Notes: a model not told the origin generated them from the sequence alone. A stretch of DNA of 8,142 nt from CAYUDP01 sp964443725 (GCA_964443725.1 CAYUDP010000023.1:1-8142), one strand, 5' to 3'. Shown: positions 1 through 6,864, counted from the first letter of the stretch. Numbers and translations are program-made.

Positions 1-529
1 CTCTGTATTACCGCTCCTGCTGGCACAGAGTTAGGAGCCCCTTATTCATGAGGTAACGTCAAAAGTTCCTCCCTCATAAAAGAAGTTTACGTCCCGAAGG
101 ACTTCGTCCTTCACGCGGTGTCGCTCCGTCAGGCTTTCGCCCATTGCGGAATATTCTCGACTGCAGCCACCCGTAGGTGTAGGGACCGTGTCTCAGTTCC
201 CTCGGTGGAGGTCAGCCTCTCAGCTCTCCTAAGCGTCGTAGCCTTGGTAGGCCATTACCCTACCAACTAGCTGATACTGCGCAGGCCGCTCCGAAAGCGA
301 AATTCTTTACCCTTACGGGACTATCAGGAATTACCCCACCTTTCGATGGGCTATGCCTGACTTTCGGGTGCGTATCCTACGTGTTACTACCTCGTCTGCC
401 ACTAACCGAAATCTCGCACTTATACCCCGATTACTCAGAGTATAAGTGCGAAATTCCAGCCCGTTCGACTTGCATGCCTAATCCACACCGCCAGCGTTCA
501 TCCTGAGCTAGGATCAAACTCTAACAATA
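1..529 (-). rRNA. rrs: 16S ribosomal RNA, 5' part (cut by window edge)
   Basis: Seen: on the minus strand the gene opens with AGAGTTTGATCCTAGCTCAG (E. coli position 8 falls at 522, so the mature 5' end is near 529). It continues through the GGCATGCAAGTCGAACGG block, GAGACACGG, the 338 hairpin and the 530 loop (GTGCCAGCAGGAGCGGTAA), and leaves the window at about E. coli position 540. The distance between E. coli positions 8 and 533 is 514 nt against 525, so there is no intron or large insertion in this part. Variants such as TGGATTAGGCATGCAAG and the altered 338 and 530 sites resemble CPR bacteria. The exact 5' end is estimated by comparison with E. coli. The 3' part with the anti-Shine-Dalgarno is outside the window. 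Confidence 0.97.
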
Positions 530-532
530 AGA

Positions 533-546
533 TCACATAAATGTGA
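533..546 (-). other. small hairpin just upstream of mature 16S 5' end
   Basis: The palindrome tcacat-aa-atgtga lies 4 nt before the estimated mature 16S end. With a realistic loop it gives a 5-bp stem with a 4-nt loop. Its position suggests a role in 5' end maturation, but that is inference. Confidence 0.4.
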
Positions 547-623
547 CCCGTGAACGAAACAAAACATAAGACGATTAATCTATGTCTTGGTTCTTAATTT
601 TACGTATTTTGGACTTGCTTTGC

Positions 624-654
624 ATATTGCCGACGTCTTGTACTTCGGCAATAT
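624..654 (-). other. 10-bp perfect hairpin in the rRNA leader
   Basis: Arms 624-633 (atattgccga) and 645-654 (tcggcaatat) are perfectly complementary around an 11-nt loop. There is no U-tract after it on the transcribed strand, so it is not a terminator. A local structure or a processing signal of the 16S precursor is the likely role (inference). Confidence 0.65.
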
Positions 655-677
655 CATGTTGTTTCTTTAACTGTCAA
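649..677 (-). promoter_or_regulatory. possible second 16S promoter (P2)
   Basis: A perfect -35 hexamer TTGACA lies at 677-672. The best -10 is GATATT at 655-650 (16-bp spacer, 4 of 6 consensus bases). Tandem P1/P2 promoters are usual for rrn operons in well-studied bacteria. The -35 overlaps the U-tract of the preceding hairpin, so the match could be accidental, and the -10 falls inside an arm of the 624-654 hairpin. Confidence 0.35.
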
Positions 678-702
678 AAAACAGCACCTCTCTTAAGGTG
701 CT
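676..702 (-). terminator. terminator-like hairpin at the rRNA transcription start
   Basis: On the minus strand, arms 702-696 (AGCACCT) and 689-683 (AGGTGCT) form a 7-bp stem with a 6-nt loop, followed by G and six U (682-676). This is the form of a Rho-independent terminator. It begins within a base or two of the predicted start of the P1 rRNA transcript. It could be a second barrier against read-through from secF, an attenuator of P1, or a 5' stabilising stem; the sequence cannot decide. Confidence 0.6.
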
Positions 703-707
703 TGTGC

Positions 708-735
708 ATTATACTCGGTTAAGAATTAAAGTCAA
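708..735 (-). promoter_or_regulatory. strong sigma70-type promoter for 16S rRNA (P1)
   Basis: The -35 is TTGACT (735-730), the spacer is 16 bp, and the -10 is a perfect TATAAT (713-708); transcription should start near 701-703. Eleven of twelve consensus bases match and it faces the 16S. The -35 overlaps by 2 bp the base of the secF terminator stem. Confidence 0.85.
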
Positions 736-778
736 CCAATGAAAAAACCCTTTAATAATAAGGGTTTTTTCATTGGTT
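734..778 (-). terminator. intrinsic terminator of the secDF operon
   Basis: Arms 734-752 and 760-778 are perfectly complementary over 19 bp with a 7-nt loop (753-759). The inner part is AACCC-type followed by a run of six T, with six A on the other arm, so it can also end transcription coming from the left. It begins 29 nt after the secF stop codon. Confidence 0.9.
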
Positions 779-807
779 TTTAGGCCGATTTTTGATAAGA
801 AAATAAT

Positions 808-1710
808 CTAATTTTTAGTGAATTTCTGAACCGTGACGAGAAGAGGGCTAGCTAAGAATATTGATGAGTACGTTCCAGCGGTAATACCTATAAGAAGGGC
901 CAGCGAAAACCATTTTGTCGTCTCGCTCCCAAATACATAAAGAGCAAGCAGTGTCAGAAGAGTTGTAAGTGAAGTGTTTATAGATCTAGCGAAAGTTTGA
1001 CTAAGAGATCTACCGACAAGCTCAGCAAAATCCTCCTTCCTATGATTTTCTTTGTTTATCTTCAGATTTTCCCTCACTCTATCGAAAACAACTATCGTAT
1101 CATGAATCGAGAAGCCCAAAATAACCAGAAGTGCCGTTACGAAAAGAGCGTCAACTTCAGCTCCAGCAAAATGCCCCAGAATAGCAAAGGCTCCAGTTGG
1201 TACCAATACATCATGTATCAGAGCGACAATTGCAATAACTCCATACTTCCAAGAGGAAACTGGCTCCGAGACCTTTCTAAAGGCAAAAGCTATAAAAATA
1301 ACTATTGCCAGAATAACCAAAGCAACAGAAAGAAGAGACTTCTGTTTTATCTCATCGCCCAAGGTAGGTCCAACAGAGTCAAATCTTTTTTCCTCCATCT
1401 GATATCTACCACTTAAGGAAAGCGAGCTTAGTACAGCCTGCCTTTCCCCTTCACTTAGATGTTTCGTCCTTACAATTAAACCATTATCCCCCGTGTTTCT
1501 GATTGAAGGCGTGCCAATATTTGTCTTCAGCAATGATTCTTCAATATATTTTATATCTGGTTTTTCTCCAGTATATTTGACCTCTATTATTGAACCCCCA
1601 TTGAAATCTATGCCAAAATTAAGCCCCCAAACCAAAATCGACGCAACAGAGAATAAGACTATCGCCCCAGAGAGGACATAGAAGAATTTTCTAAATTTTA
1701 CTATCCACAT
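808..1710 (-). CDS. secF: protein translocase subunit SecF
   Basis: SecF is an inner-membrane partner of SecD that uses the proton gradient to help preproteins leave the SecYEG channel on the outer side. The protein has 300 residues, close to the 323 of E. coli. One membrane segment (about 10-30) is followed by the GIDFNGGS block (33-40), a soluble outer domain (about 45-120) with VGPTLG at 113-118, and then five more membrane segments (about 125-292). The signature GFSIHDTIVVFDRVREN is at 199-215. Asp204 and Arg211 correspond to the functionally important D213 and R220 of E. coli SecF. ATG starts 5 nt after the secD stop and no Shine-Dalgarno is visible, so translation is probably coupled to secD. 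It ends with TAG, followed by the strong terminator at 778-734. Nothing is broken or missing. Confidence 0.97.
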   Translation of the reverse strand: MWIVKFRKFFYVLSGAIVLFSVASILVWGLNFGIDFNGGSIIEVKYTGEKPDIKYIEESLLKTNIGTPSIRNTGDNGLIVRTKHLSEGERQAVLSSLSLSGRYQMEEKRFDSVGPTLGDEIKQKSLLSVALVILAIVIFIAFAFRKVSEPVSSWKYGVIAIVALIHDVLVPTGAFAILGHFAGAEVDALFVTALLVILGFSIHDTIVVFDRVRENLKINKENHRKEDFAELVGRSLSQTFARSINTSLTTLLTLLALYVFGSETTKWFSLALLIGITAGTYSSIFLASPLLVTVQKFTKN

Positions 1711-1715
1711 ATTTT

Positions 1716-3026
1716 TTATTTACTAAAGCCAGAACCAAACAATACTCTGACCAAAGTATCTTTTCTGTCTAGACTAATAGGAAGTGAGTAAAGCAAAGCT
1801 CTACTTGCAGTAATTGCAGTAAACATCGAAGCCAGTACACCTAGGAAGAAGACAAGTGCGAAACCTTTTATTACCGGAGAAGTGCCAAGCCAATACAATA
1901 TAACCGCAGTTATCATACTTGAAGAATTCGAGTCTCTTATTGAAGTCCATGCTCTTGCAAACCCTTCATGTATGGCTTCACCAAGTTTCTTTCCAGCCCT
2001 CAGCTCTTCCTTTGTTCTTTCAAAGATAAGGATATTCGCATCAACTGCCATACCAATAGACAATATAAACCCCGCCAAACCAGCCGCAGTCAATGTAACA
2101 GGTACTAGCTTGAATATAGCAAGCATAATCGCAACATAAAGCGATAAGGCAACAGATGCCAAGAAGCCAGGCAGTCTATACCAAACTATAAGGAAAAACA
2201 CCACAAACGCGAAACCAATAAGCCCTGCTTTGACTGAATCCTTTACCGCCGCCTCACCAAGGGAAGCCCCAATTGTCTGCGTTGATATGAGTTCAATCGG
2301 CACCGGCAGTGCGCCATAGTTCAAGTTCCTAACAAGAGCTTTTGCCTCTTCAGGAGTAAAATTCCCAGAAATCTGAGCCGTACCGTTTGGTATTTCCTCT
2401 CTTATGACTGGAACAGAAAGTGGCCTTCCATCAAGAAAGATACCCATACTATCTCCGACGTGGTTTTTTGTAAGATTAGCGAATATTTTTCCACCCTCAT
2501 CGTTAAATTGCAAAGAAACGAGTGGAGACCTTGTATTCTGATCAAACTCAAGTGTGGCACGCTTTAGATACCTACCAGTTAATTCTGTTGGTATAAATAA
2601 TTCTTCAGTTGAGGTTCCAGAAGGATTCTTATTGACTAACCTGAAATCGAGTACAGGTGTCTCTCCTATTGCAGCAACAGCCTTGGTTATATCAGTGACT
2701 CCAGGGAGTTCGACTATAAGTCTCTCATCATTTGTAGCATTACCAAAACCAGCGTGTTCAACTTGCACTAAAGGTTCAGAGACGCCAAAGATATTTACTC
2801 TTTGTTCTATGACCTGCCTTAGGGACTCCATAGAAGAAGAAATATCCGACTCCTTCAATTTGGATACATCGGCTTTATAAACCAAATGTGTCCCACCCTT
2901 AAGATCAAGCCCAAGAACAAAAGGCCTTTTAACAGACATAAACCCCTTTTCTGTTGCAAAAACCAAATAACCAAGAGTTAATCCTAGAACTAAAATTAAT
3001 AATGCAAAAAAACGATATTTATTCAT
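1716..3026 (-). CDS. secD: protein translocase subunit SecD
   Basis: SecD works with SecF in the cytoplasmic membrane to pull preproteins through SecYEG using the proton motive force. The 436 residues are shorter than E. coli (615) but normal for compact bacteria. Visible parts are an N-terminal membrane segment (about 5-24), GLDLKGGTHLVY at 39-50, the large outer P1-type region (about 52-250) with QRVNIFGVSEP at 75-85, NDEGGKIFANLT at 175-186 and LVRNLNYGALPVPIE at 231-245, then five membrane segments (about 265-412). The motif SIGMAVDANILIFER lies at 323-337; Asp329 matches the conserved D519 of E. coli SecD, needed for proton-driven movement. The ATG follows an extended -10 by 11 nt and no ribosome binding site is seen. 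It is the first gene of secD-secF; yajC is not next to it. Confidence 0.97.
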   Translation of the reverse strand: MNKYRFFALLILVLGLTLGYLVFATEKGFMSVKRPFVLGLDLKGGTHLVYKADVSKLKESDISSSMESLRQVIEQRVNIFGVSEPLVQVEHAGFGNATNDERLIVELPGVTDITKAVAAIGETPVLDFRLVNKNPSGTSTEELFIPTELTGRYLKRATLEFDQNTRSPLVSLQFNDEGGKIFANLTKNHVGDSMGIFLDGRPLSVPVIREEIPNGTAQISGNFTPEEAKALVRNLNYGALPVPIELISTQTIGASLGEAAVKDSVKAGLIGFAFVVFFLIVWYRLPGFLASVALSLYVAIMLAIFKLVPVTLTAAGLAGFILSIGMAVDANILIFERTKEELRAGKKLGEAIHEGFARAWTSIRDSNSSSMITAVILYWLGTSPVIKGFALVFFLGVLASMFTAITASRALLYSLPISLDRKDTLVRVLFGSGFSK

Positions 3027-3037
3027 AGATAACCGCT

Positions 3038-3046
3038 ATTATGCCA
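3038..3046 (-). promoter_or_regulatory. extended -10 promoter of secDF
   Basis: TGG-CATAAT (3046-3038) is an extended -10 with 5 of 6 hexamer matches. A -35 with good spacing is not visible; TTGTCA upstream is 25 bp away, too far. The expected start near 3031 would leave only about 5 nt before the secD ATG. Read-through from the upstream sugar transferase gene, whose stop is 70 nt before secD with no clear terminator, could also supply transcription. Confidence 0.5.
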
Positions 3047-3096
3047 AAATAGAAGCATTTCTTCGAGTTGACAAATATTTTTTATATTGCCAATTT

Positions 3097-4446
3097 CTAT
3101 ACCCCAGAACGAGATAGCAAAGTCCTTATGGTCCTTAGGGCAATCTTAAGATCAAGCATGATAGATCTATTCTTTACGTAATACAAATCATAGGAGAGTT
3201 TTTCTTTAGTTTTTTCTATGGCAACACCGTGATGTGGATGAGCATCGTGATATATCTGTGCCCACCCTGAAAGTCCTGGCTTAATCAAGTTTCGAACTGA
3301 ATAATAAGAAATTTCTTCTTCGTATTTTTTTACCAGAGCTGGAAGTTCTGGCCTTGGGCCAATCAATGACTGGTCACCTTTTATAATACTCCAAATCTGT
3401 GGGATCTCGTCTATACGACTTTTTCGCAAAAAATTTCCGACACGAGTTATTCGCTTTTCAGAATCGTTTTTTAGATCCACATTTTCTTTCACTGACATCG
3501 TCCGTACTTTTGTAATCTTTATTATTTTATTATCCTTACCCATTCTTTCTTGCCTTATGAAAACCGGTCCGCCATCATCTAACTTTATCGCTATATAAAT
3601 AAATGGGTAAAATACCAATGAAACTAGCCCTAAAATACTACTTAGAAAAATATCCATGAGTCTTTTCAAAGCATCATAAGTAGCTTTTGGAGAAGTGGAA
3701 ATATTTTCAATAAACCAACTGTCTTTCAAAAGTGAAATCGGGACTCTATCAAAAATATCCTCATAAACTTTGTGCATATCAATAAATCTTACCTTTGAAA
3801 AAATAAGATTATACAGATGCCCAATTAATTTTCCTACTTCTGGATTATCAAAATCAACCACCGCTACGGTGACGCTCTCACCATAAATTCGATTTATTAT
3901 TTCCTCTTTAAAATCAACCTCGGAGGTTTTTGATAGATCTATAGCTGAGACAAATTTCAAACTGTACCTTTGATTGTTATTGACCTCATCGAATATTTCG
4001 TATATCTCCTCTCCAGAGCCAATTATTATAGCGTTTTGTTTTTTCGGCGAATAAATTAACCTTAACCCATACAATCTCCAAATCAATATAAGTACAGAGG
4101 AAATAATAATATAAGCAAACAAATTAATCTTCGGAGTAATTCCAAATCCAGGAACTAGATAAAAAATAAGAACCGCGATAAAGGCGTTCGTTATTTGAGA
4201 ATTGAAGAGGATATTTGGCAACCTACTCCTCAATAGCAAAGTATGTTTTTCATATAAACCAGCAACCAAGAAGACAAAAATGAAAATAATAGACAAAAAA
4301 CCAAAAGGGATTAAATGCTGAATTAACAAATCGGCATTTGGAAAATTAAAATATCTTAAAAATAAGACAATATAAATAGACGAGAGAAATAGGAACAAAT
4401 CCCCCAAAAGCAACAAAAAAGCCTCTTTTTTATTGACTGTGGTCAT
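3097..4446 (-). CDS. polyprenyl-phosphate sugar-1-phosphate transferase (WcaJ/WbaP/CpsE type)
   Basis: Such enzymes move a sugar-1-phosphate from a nucleotide sugar to undecaprenyl phosphate, the first membrane step of a surface glycan. From this start it has 449 residues: four N-terminal membrane segments (about 7-130), a CoA-binding-like middle domain with NAIIIGSGEE (about 138-147), a membrane-entering helix (about 262-288) and the C-terminal bacterial sugar transferase domain. The latter shows VFIRQERMGK, KVRTM, the catalytic DE pair (Asp346-Glu347 in KSRIDEIPQ), SLIGPRPE and KPGLSGWAQ. Start: the frame is open to a GTG at 4515, which has AAGGA 4 nt upstream, and an ATG at 4455 has GAGG upstream. 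I prefer ATG 4446 because MTTVNKKEAFLLLLGDL fits the family start and the longer form leaves 9 bp to the divergent ORF's first ATG. Which sugar is used cannot be read. Confidence 0.92.
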   Translation of the reverse strand: MTTVNKKEAFLLLLGDLFLFLSSIYIVLFLRYFNFPNADLLIQHLIPFGFLSIIFIFVFLVAGLYEKHTLLLRSRLPNILFNSQITNAFIAVLIFYLVPGFGITPKINLFAYIIISSVLILIWRLYGLRLIYSPKKQNAIIIGSGEEIYEIFDEVNNNQRYSLKFVSAIDLSKTSEVDFKEEIINRIYGESVTVAVVDFDNPEVGKLIGHLYNLIFSKVRFIDMHKVYEDIFDRVPISLLKDSWFIENISTSPKATYDALKRLMDIFLSSILGLVSLVFYPFIYIAIKLDDGGPVFIRQERMGKDNKIIKITKVRTMSVKENVDLKNDSEKRITRVGNFLRKSRIDEIPQIWSIIKGDQSLIGPRPELPALVKKYEEEISYYSVRNLIKPGLSGWAQIYHDAHPHHGVAIEKTKEKLSYDLYYVKNRSIMLDLKIALRTIRTLLSRSGV

Positions 4447-4458
4447 CTTTTGCATCAA

Positions 4459-4486
4459 ATGATACCTCAAACTTAAACCCTTGCAA
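4459..4486 (-). promoter_or_regulatory. likely promoter of the sugar transferase gene
   Basis: The -35 is TTGCAA (4486-4481, 4 of 6), the spacer 16 bp and the -10 TATCAT (4464-4459, 5 of 6). The expected start is near 4452, only about 6 nt before the ATG at 4446 and downstream of the ATG at 4455. If this promoter is real, the 4446 start is the only one of the three available on its transcript. Confidence 0.5.
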
Positions 4487-4508
4487 TAGCAAAAAGGTTT
4501 CAAATATT

Positions 4509-4537
4509 TTGCCACAAAATCCTTATGGTGTTAGTTT
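4509..4537 (+). promoter_or_regulatory. weak candidate promoter of the GT4 gene
   Basis: The -35 is TTGCCA (4509-4514, 5 of 6). After a 17-bp spacer ending in TGT (extended -10 form) comes TAGTTT (4532-4537), only 3 of 6. The predicted start would be at about 4545, next to the ATG at 4546. TATATG at 4538-4543 is an alternative -10. Confidence 0.3.
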
Positions 4538-4545
4538 TATATGGT

Positions 4546-5724
4546 ATGGCAGAAAACAAAAGAAAGAAAATTCTATTTTTTATAACAAAAGGCTCTTGGG
4601 GTGGAGCCCAAAGTTATGTTTATGATCTTGCGAGTTCACTAGATAGCGATGAATATGATGTCAAAGTTGTAATGGGACAAGGTGATATATTGGAAAAAAA
4701 ACTCAAAGAAAGAGGTATAAAGACTCGCAGACTGTTCCAACTCGAAAGAGATGTAAAGATAAAAAAAGAATTCAACAATTTTTTCGGAATAATAAAAATA
4801 CTAAAAGAAGAAGCACCAGATCTCATACACCTAAATAGCTCAAAGATGGGCGGACTCGGATCATTTGCTGGGTTTTTGATAAATATATTTTTTAGAAAAA
4901 ATATAAAAATAATCTTTACCGCCCACGGATGGGCGACAGCAGAAGTGAGACCACTGCTACAAAAAACTGCTATATATTTCCTAACTATTCTAACCTGCTT
5001 ATTCTCAGATAAAATAATCACCGTTTCAGAAAATGATGAAAAAAGAACTCCTCTTTTTACTTTATTCAGAAAAAAAATAAAAACTATCCGAAATGGGGTT
5101 GGGGATTTTTATCTAATGGATAAAAACGAAGCAAAGAAAAACATCCTGGAAATAGCCAAAGACAAAAACAATAATTTCGAATTTTCAACTTACAATATTT
5201 ACTCTCTTTCCGAACTGACAAAAAATAAAAATATTGAAAATACAATAGACGCTATAGCAAAATACAATGAAACTCACACAGAAAAAATCTCCTTCGTATC
5301 AGCGAATCAAGGTGAATTGAAAGATAAAATAAATAAAAAAATAATTAATCTTGGCATAGAGAAAAATGCAATACTATTAGGATATGTTGATAACGCAAAG
5401 CAATACCTAAAAGCTTTTGACTGTCTAATTATTCCATCTGTCAAAGAAGGATTGCCTTATGCAATTCTTGAAGCAGGTTATGCTGGGATAGACGTACTAA
5501 GCAGTGATACTGGTGGAACAGGTGAAATAGTCGACAACAATATAAATGGGGTGCTTATAAAAAATACAGATATAAGATCTATAGAAGAAGGCATAGAGAA
5601 TATCGTGAAAAATAAAGATAAAGAATTCGGAAGAAAATTAAAAAATAAAATAGAAGATAAATTCTCTTTAGATACAATGCAAGGAGAAACCAAAAAACTT
5701 TATAAAGAAATTTTAAATCCCTAA
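4546..5724 (+). CDS. GT4-family (GT-B fold) glycosyltransferase
   Basis: This is a retaining glycosyltransferase, expected to act at the cytoplasmic face and add a sugar from a nucleotide donor to a growing lipid-linked glycan. From ATG 4546 it has 392 residues. The N-terminal domain has KGSWGGAQSYVYDLA (about 15-29), LIHLNSSK, FTAHGW (about 124-129), VSENDEK and IRNGV. The C-terminal domain has LSELTKNKNI, GYVDN and the EX7E motif EGLPYAILE (Glu301 and Glu309), followed by SSDTGGTGEIV. The usual GRL arginine is glutamate here. An ATG at 4525 would add seven residues; I prefer 4546 because MAENKRKKILFF is the usual family start. The gene is lysine-rich and very AT-rich (about 23-27% GC in two sampled 60-base lines), far below secD. 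It is divergent from the sugar transferase and its last 12 bases overlap the end of rodA. Acceptor and sugar are unknown. Confidence 0.93.
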   Translation: MAENKRKKILFFITKGSWGGAQSYVYDLASSLDSDEYDVKVVMGQGDILEKKLKERGIKTRRLFQLERDVKIKKEFNNFFGIIKILKEEAPDLIHLNSSKMGGLGSFAGFLINIFFRKNIKIIFTAHGWATAEVRPLLQKTAIYFLTILTCLFSDKIITVSENDEKRTPLFTLFRKKIKTIRNGVGDFYLMDKNEAKKNILEIAKDKNNNFEFSTYNIYSLSELTKNKNIENTIDAIAKYNETHTEKISFVSANQGELKDKINKKIINLGIEKNAILLGYVDNAKQYLKAFDCLIIPSVKEGLPYAILEAGYAGIDVLSSDTGGTGEIVDNNINGVLIKNTDIRSIEEGIENIVKNKDKEFGRKLKNKIEDKFSLDTMQGETKKLYKEILNP

Positions 5725-6864
5725 AAATTCATTCCTAGAATCTTCTCTGTGGGTTCTTCTCGAGTACCTTCTCATGCCCATGAGTATCCCTAGGCCTGCA
5801 AACTCTGTAACCAAATGAGACCCTCCGTAGCTCATAAAAGGTAGTGTTTTACCCGTCACAGGCAAGAGTCCGATATTCATACCAATATGAACAATAAAGT
5901 GACAGAACAAGAATATAAATATCCCTGCTCCAAACAAGACTTCAAAATTTGTCTCGCCATAAAAGGCGTTTGAAAGTATCCTATAGAAAATGAGGGCAAA
6001 AAGTGATATCAAAATCACAACACCCAAAAAACCATTTTCTTCGGCAAAAGATGCAAAAATAAAATCCGTCTCATGTTCTGGCAAGAATCCCAATCTTGAT
6101 TGAGTGCCATAACCTATCCCCTTACCGCGAGTCTCTCCCGATCCCACAGCAACGGTTGATTGGTAGGCATTATACCCTGCCCCTCTTATATCAGAGAGTG
6201 GGTGCATAAAAGTCATGATTCTCTGCTTCTGGTAATTTGCAAAAACACTTGTCCACAATAAAACGAAAGATGCCACCCCAACACCAAAAACAAGTAGTAG
6301 ATGCTTCTTGGATATACCCGCCACCAAAACCATTCCAAGCCAAATAAAAAATATAATTATGGCCGAACCAAAATCCGGCTGTATCAAAACAAGAAAAAAT
6401 ATAATAAAAGCGTATATACCCGAAACAATTATATGTCTTATATTTGCAATCTCTATATGACGCCTCGAAAAATACTTGGCCAAAATAAGTATCAAAATAA
6501 GCTGAGAAGGATCGGATGGCTGTATTGCAAAAAACCCAAGATTAAACCAGCTTCTTGCCCCCTTAAAAACTGAGCCTATAAGAAAGAGAGATGCAAGTAT
6601 TGTGACTGTGATAACGAAAAGTGTCACAAGAACTTTTGTTCTTCTTAAAAAGCGAAAATCTACTAAACTTAAAGCAAAAAAAATAACCACACCTACTACA
6701 CCCCATATAACTTGGTGGTCAAAAAAACGATTATCATCCCCAAAAGAATTCATGGTCAAAAGACCGAATAAATAGACAATTATAGCTGGGATAAATAACA
6801 GCCAGTCAATGTTACCGAGAAGTCCTGATACCCCACCTCTTTTTGTCGTCGCAACTTCATTCAT
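5713..6864 (-). CDS. rodA: SEDS-family peptidoglycan glycosyltransferase RodA
   Basis: RodA polymerises lipid II into glycan strands during cell elongation, together with a class B penicillin-binding protein. The 383 residues match the family length (370 in E. coli) and form about ten membrane segments. Seen: SWFNLGFFAIQPSD (105-118), QPDFGSAIIIFF (162-173), VAVGSGETRGKGIGYGTQSRLGFLPEHETDFIFA (238-271) with the probable catalytic Asp267, and PFMSYGGSH (342-350) near the end. FtsW is the alternative, but the TQSRLGFLPEHETDFIF loop is RodA-like. Small departures are QPSDPSQL where QPSE.xKL is usual and GARSW for GARRW. ATG begins one base after the stop of the upstream gene, without a Shine-Dalgarno, so translation is probably coupled. 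The partner PBP2, MreB and MreC are not in the window. The 3' end overlaps the convergent GT4 gene by 12 bp and no terminator is visible. Confidence 0.96.
   Translation of the reverse strand: MNEVATTKRGGVSGLLGNIDWLLFIPAIIVYLFGLLTMNSFGDDNRFFDHQVIWGVVGVVIFFALSLVDFRFLRRTKVLVTLFVITVTILASLFLIGSVFKGARSWFNLGFFAIQPSDPSQLILILILAKYFSRRHIEIANIRHIIVSGIYAFIIFFLVLIQPDFGSAIIIFFIWLGMVLVAGISKKHLLLVFGVGVASFVLLWTSVFANYQKQRIMTFMHPLSDIRGAGYNAYQSTVAVGSGETRGKGIGYGTQSRLGFLPEHETDFIFASFAEENGFLGVVILISLFALIFYRILSNAFYGETNFEVLFGAGIFIFLFCHFIVHIGMNIGLLPVTGKTLPFMSYGGSHLVTEFAGLGILMGMRRYSRRTHREDSRNEFLGI

Larger units (their letters stand above)
530..701 (-). other. 16S rRNA precursor leader
   Basis: This is the 172-nt stretch between the predicted rRNA transcription start (about 701) and the mature 16S 5' end. 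It holds no ORF and no tRNA. It contains a start-proximal hairpin with a U-tract, a 10-bp hairpin in the middle and a small hairpin directly before the 16S. No boxA-type antitermination sequence is seen on the transcribed strand. The 16S 3' flank, which would show whether parts of this leader form the long RNase III stem, is outside the window. Confidence 0.7.

Noticed and set aside
661..673. boxA-like sequence (TTCTTTAAC) near the rRNA leader
   Set aside because: It reads on the plus strand, opposite to rRNA transcription, so it cannot act as boxA in the leader RNA.
997..1416. 139-residue plus-strand ORF over secF
   Set aside because: It lies entirely antisense to a clear SecF with intact motifs; its translation has no recognisable domain or hydrophobic pattern. 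The same holds for plus-strand ORFs at 1493-1681, 1882-2139, 2554-2880 and 6301-6573 and minus-strand ones at 4620-5021 and 5478-5693.
3027..3096. Terminator between the sugar transferase gene and secD
   Set aside because: Only A/T-rich near-palindromes (around 3070-3090) were found, without a GC stem, so no terminator is claimed.
4447..4515. Longer sugar transferase from GTG 4515
   Set aside because: AAGGA 4 nt upstream makes it possible, but the added 23 residues (with CYCKGLSLRY) do not resemble the family start and the predicted promoter is internal to them. Not fully excluded.
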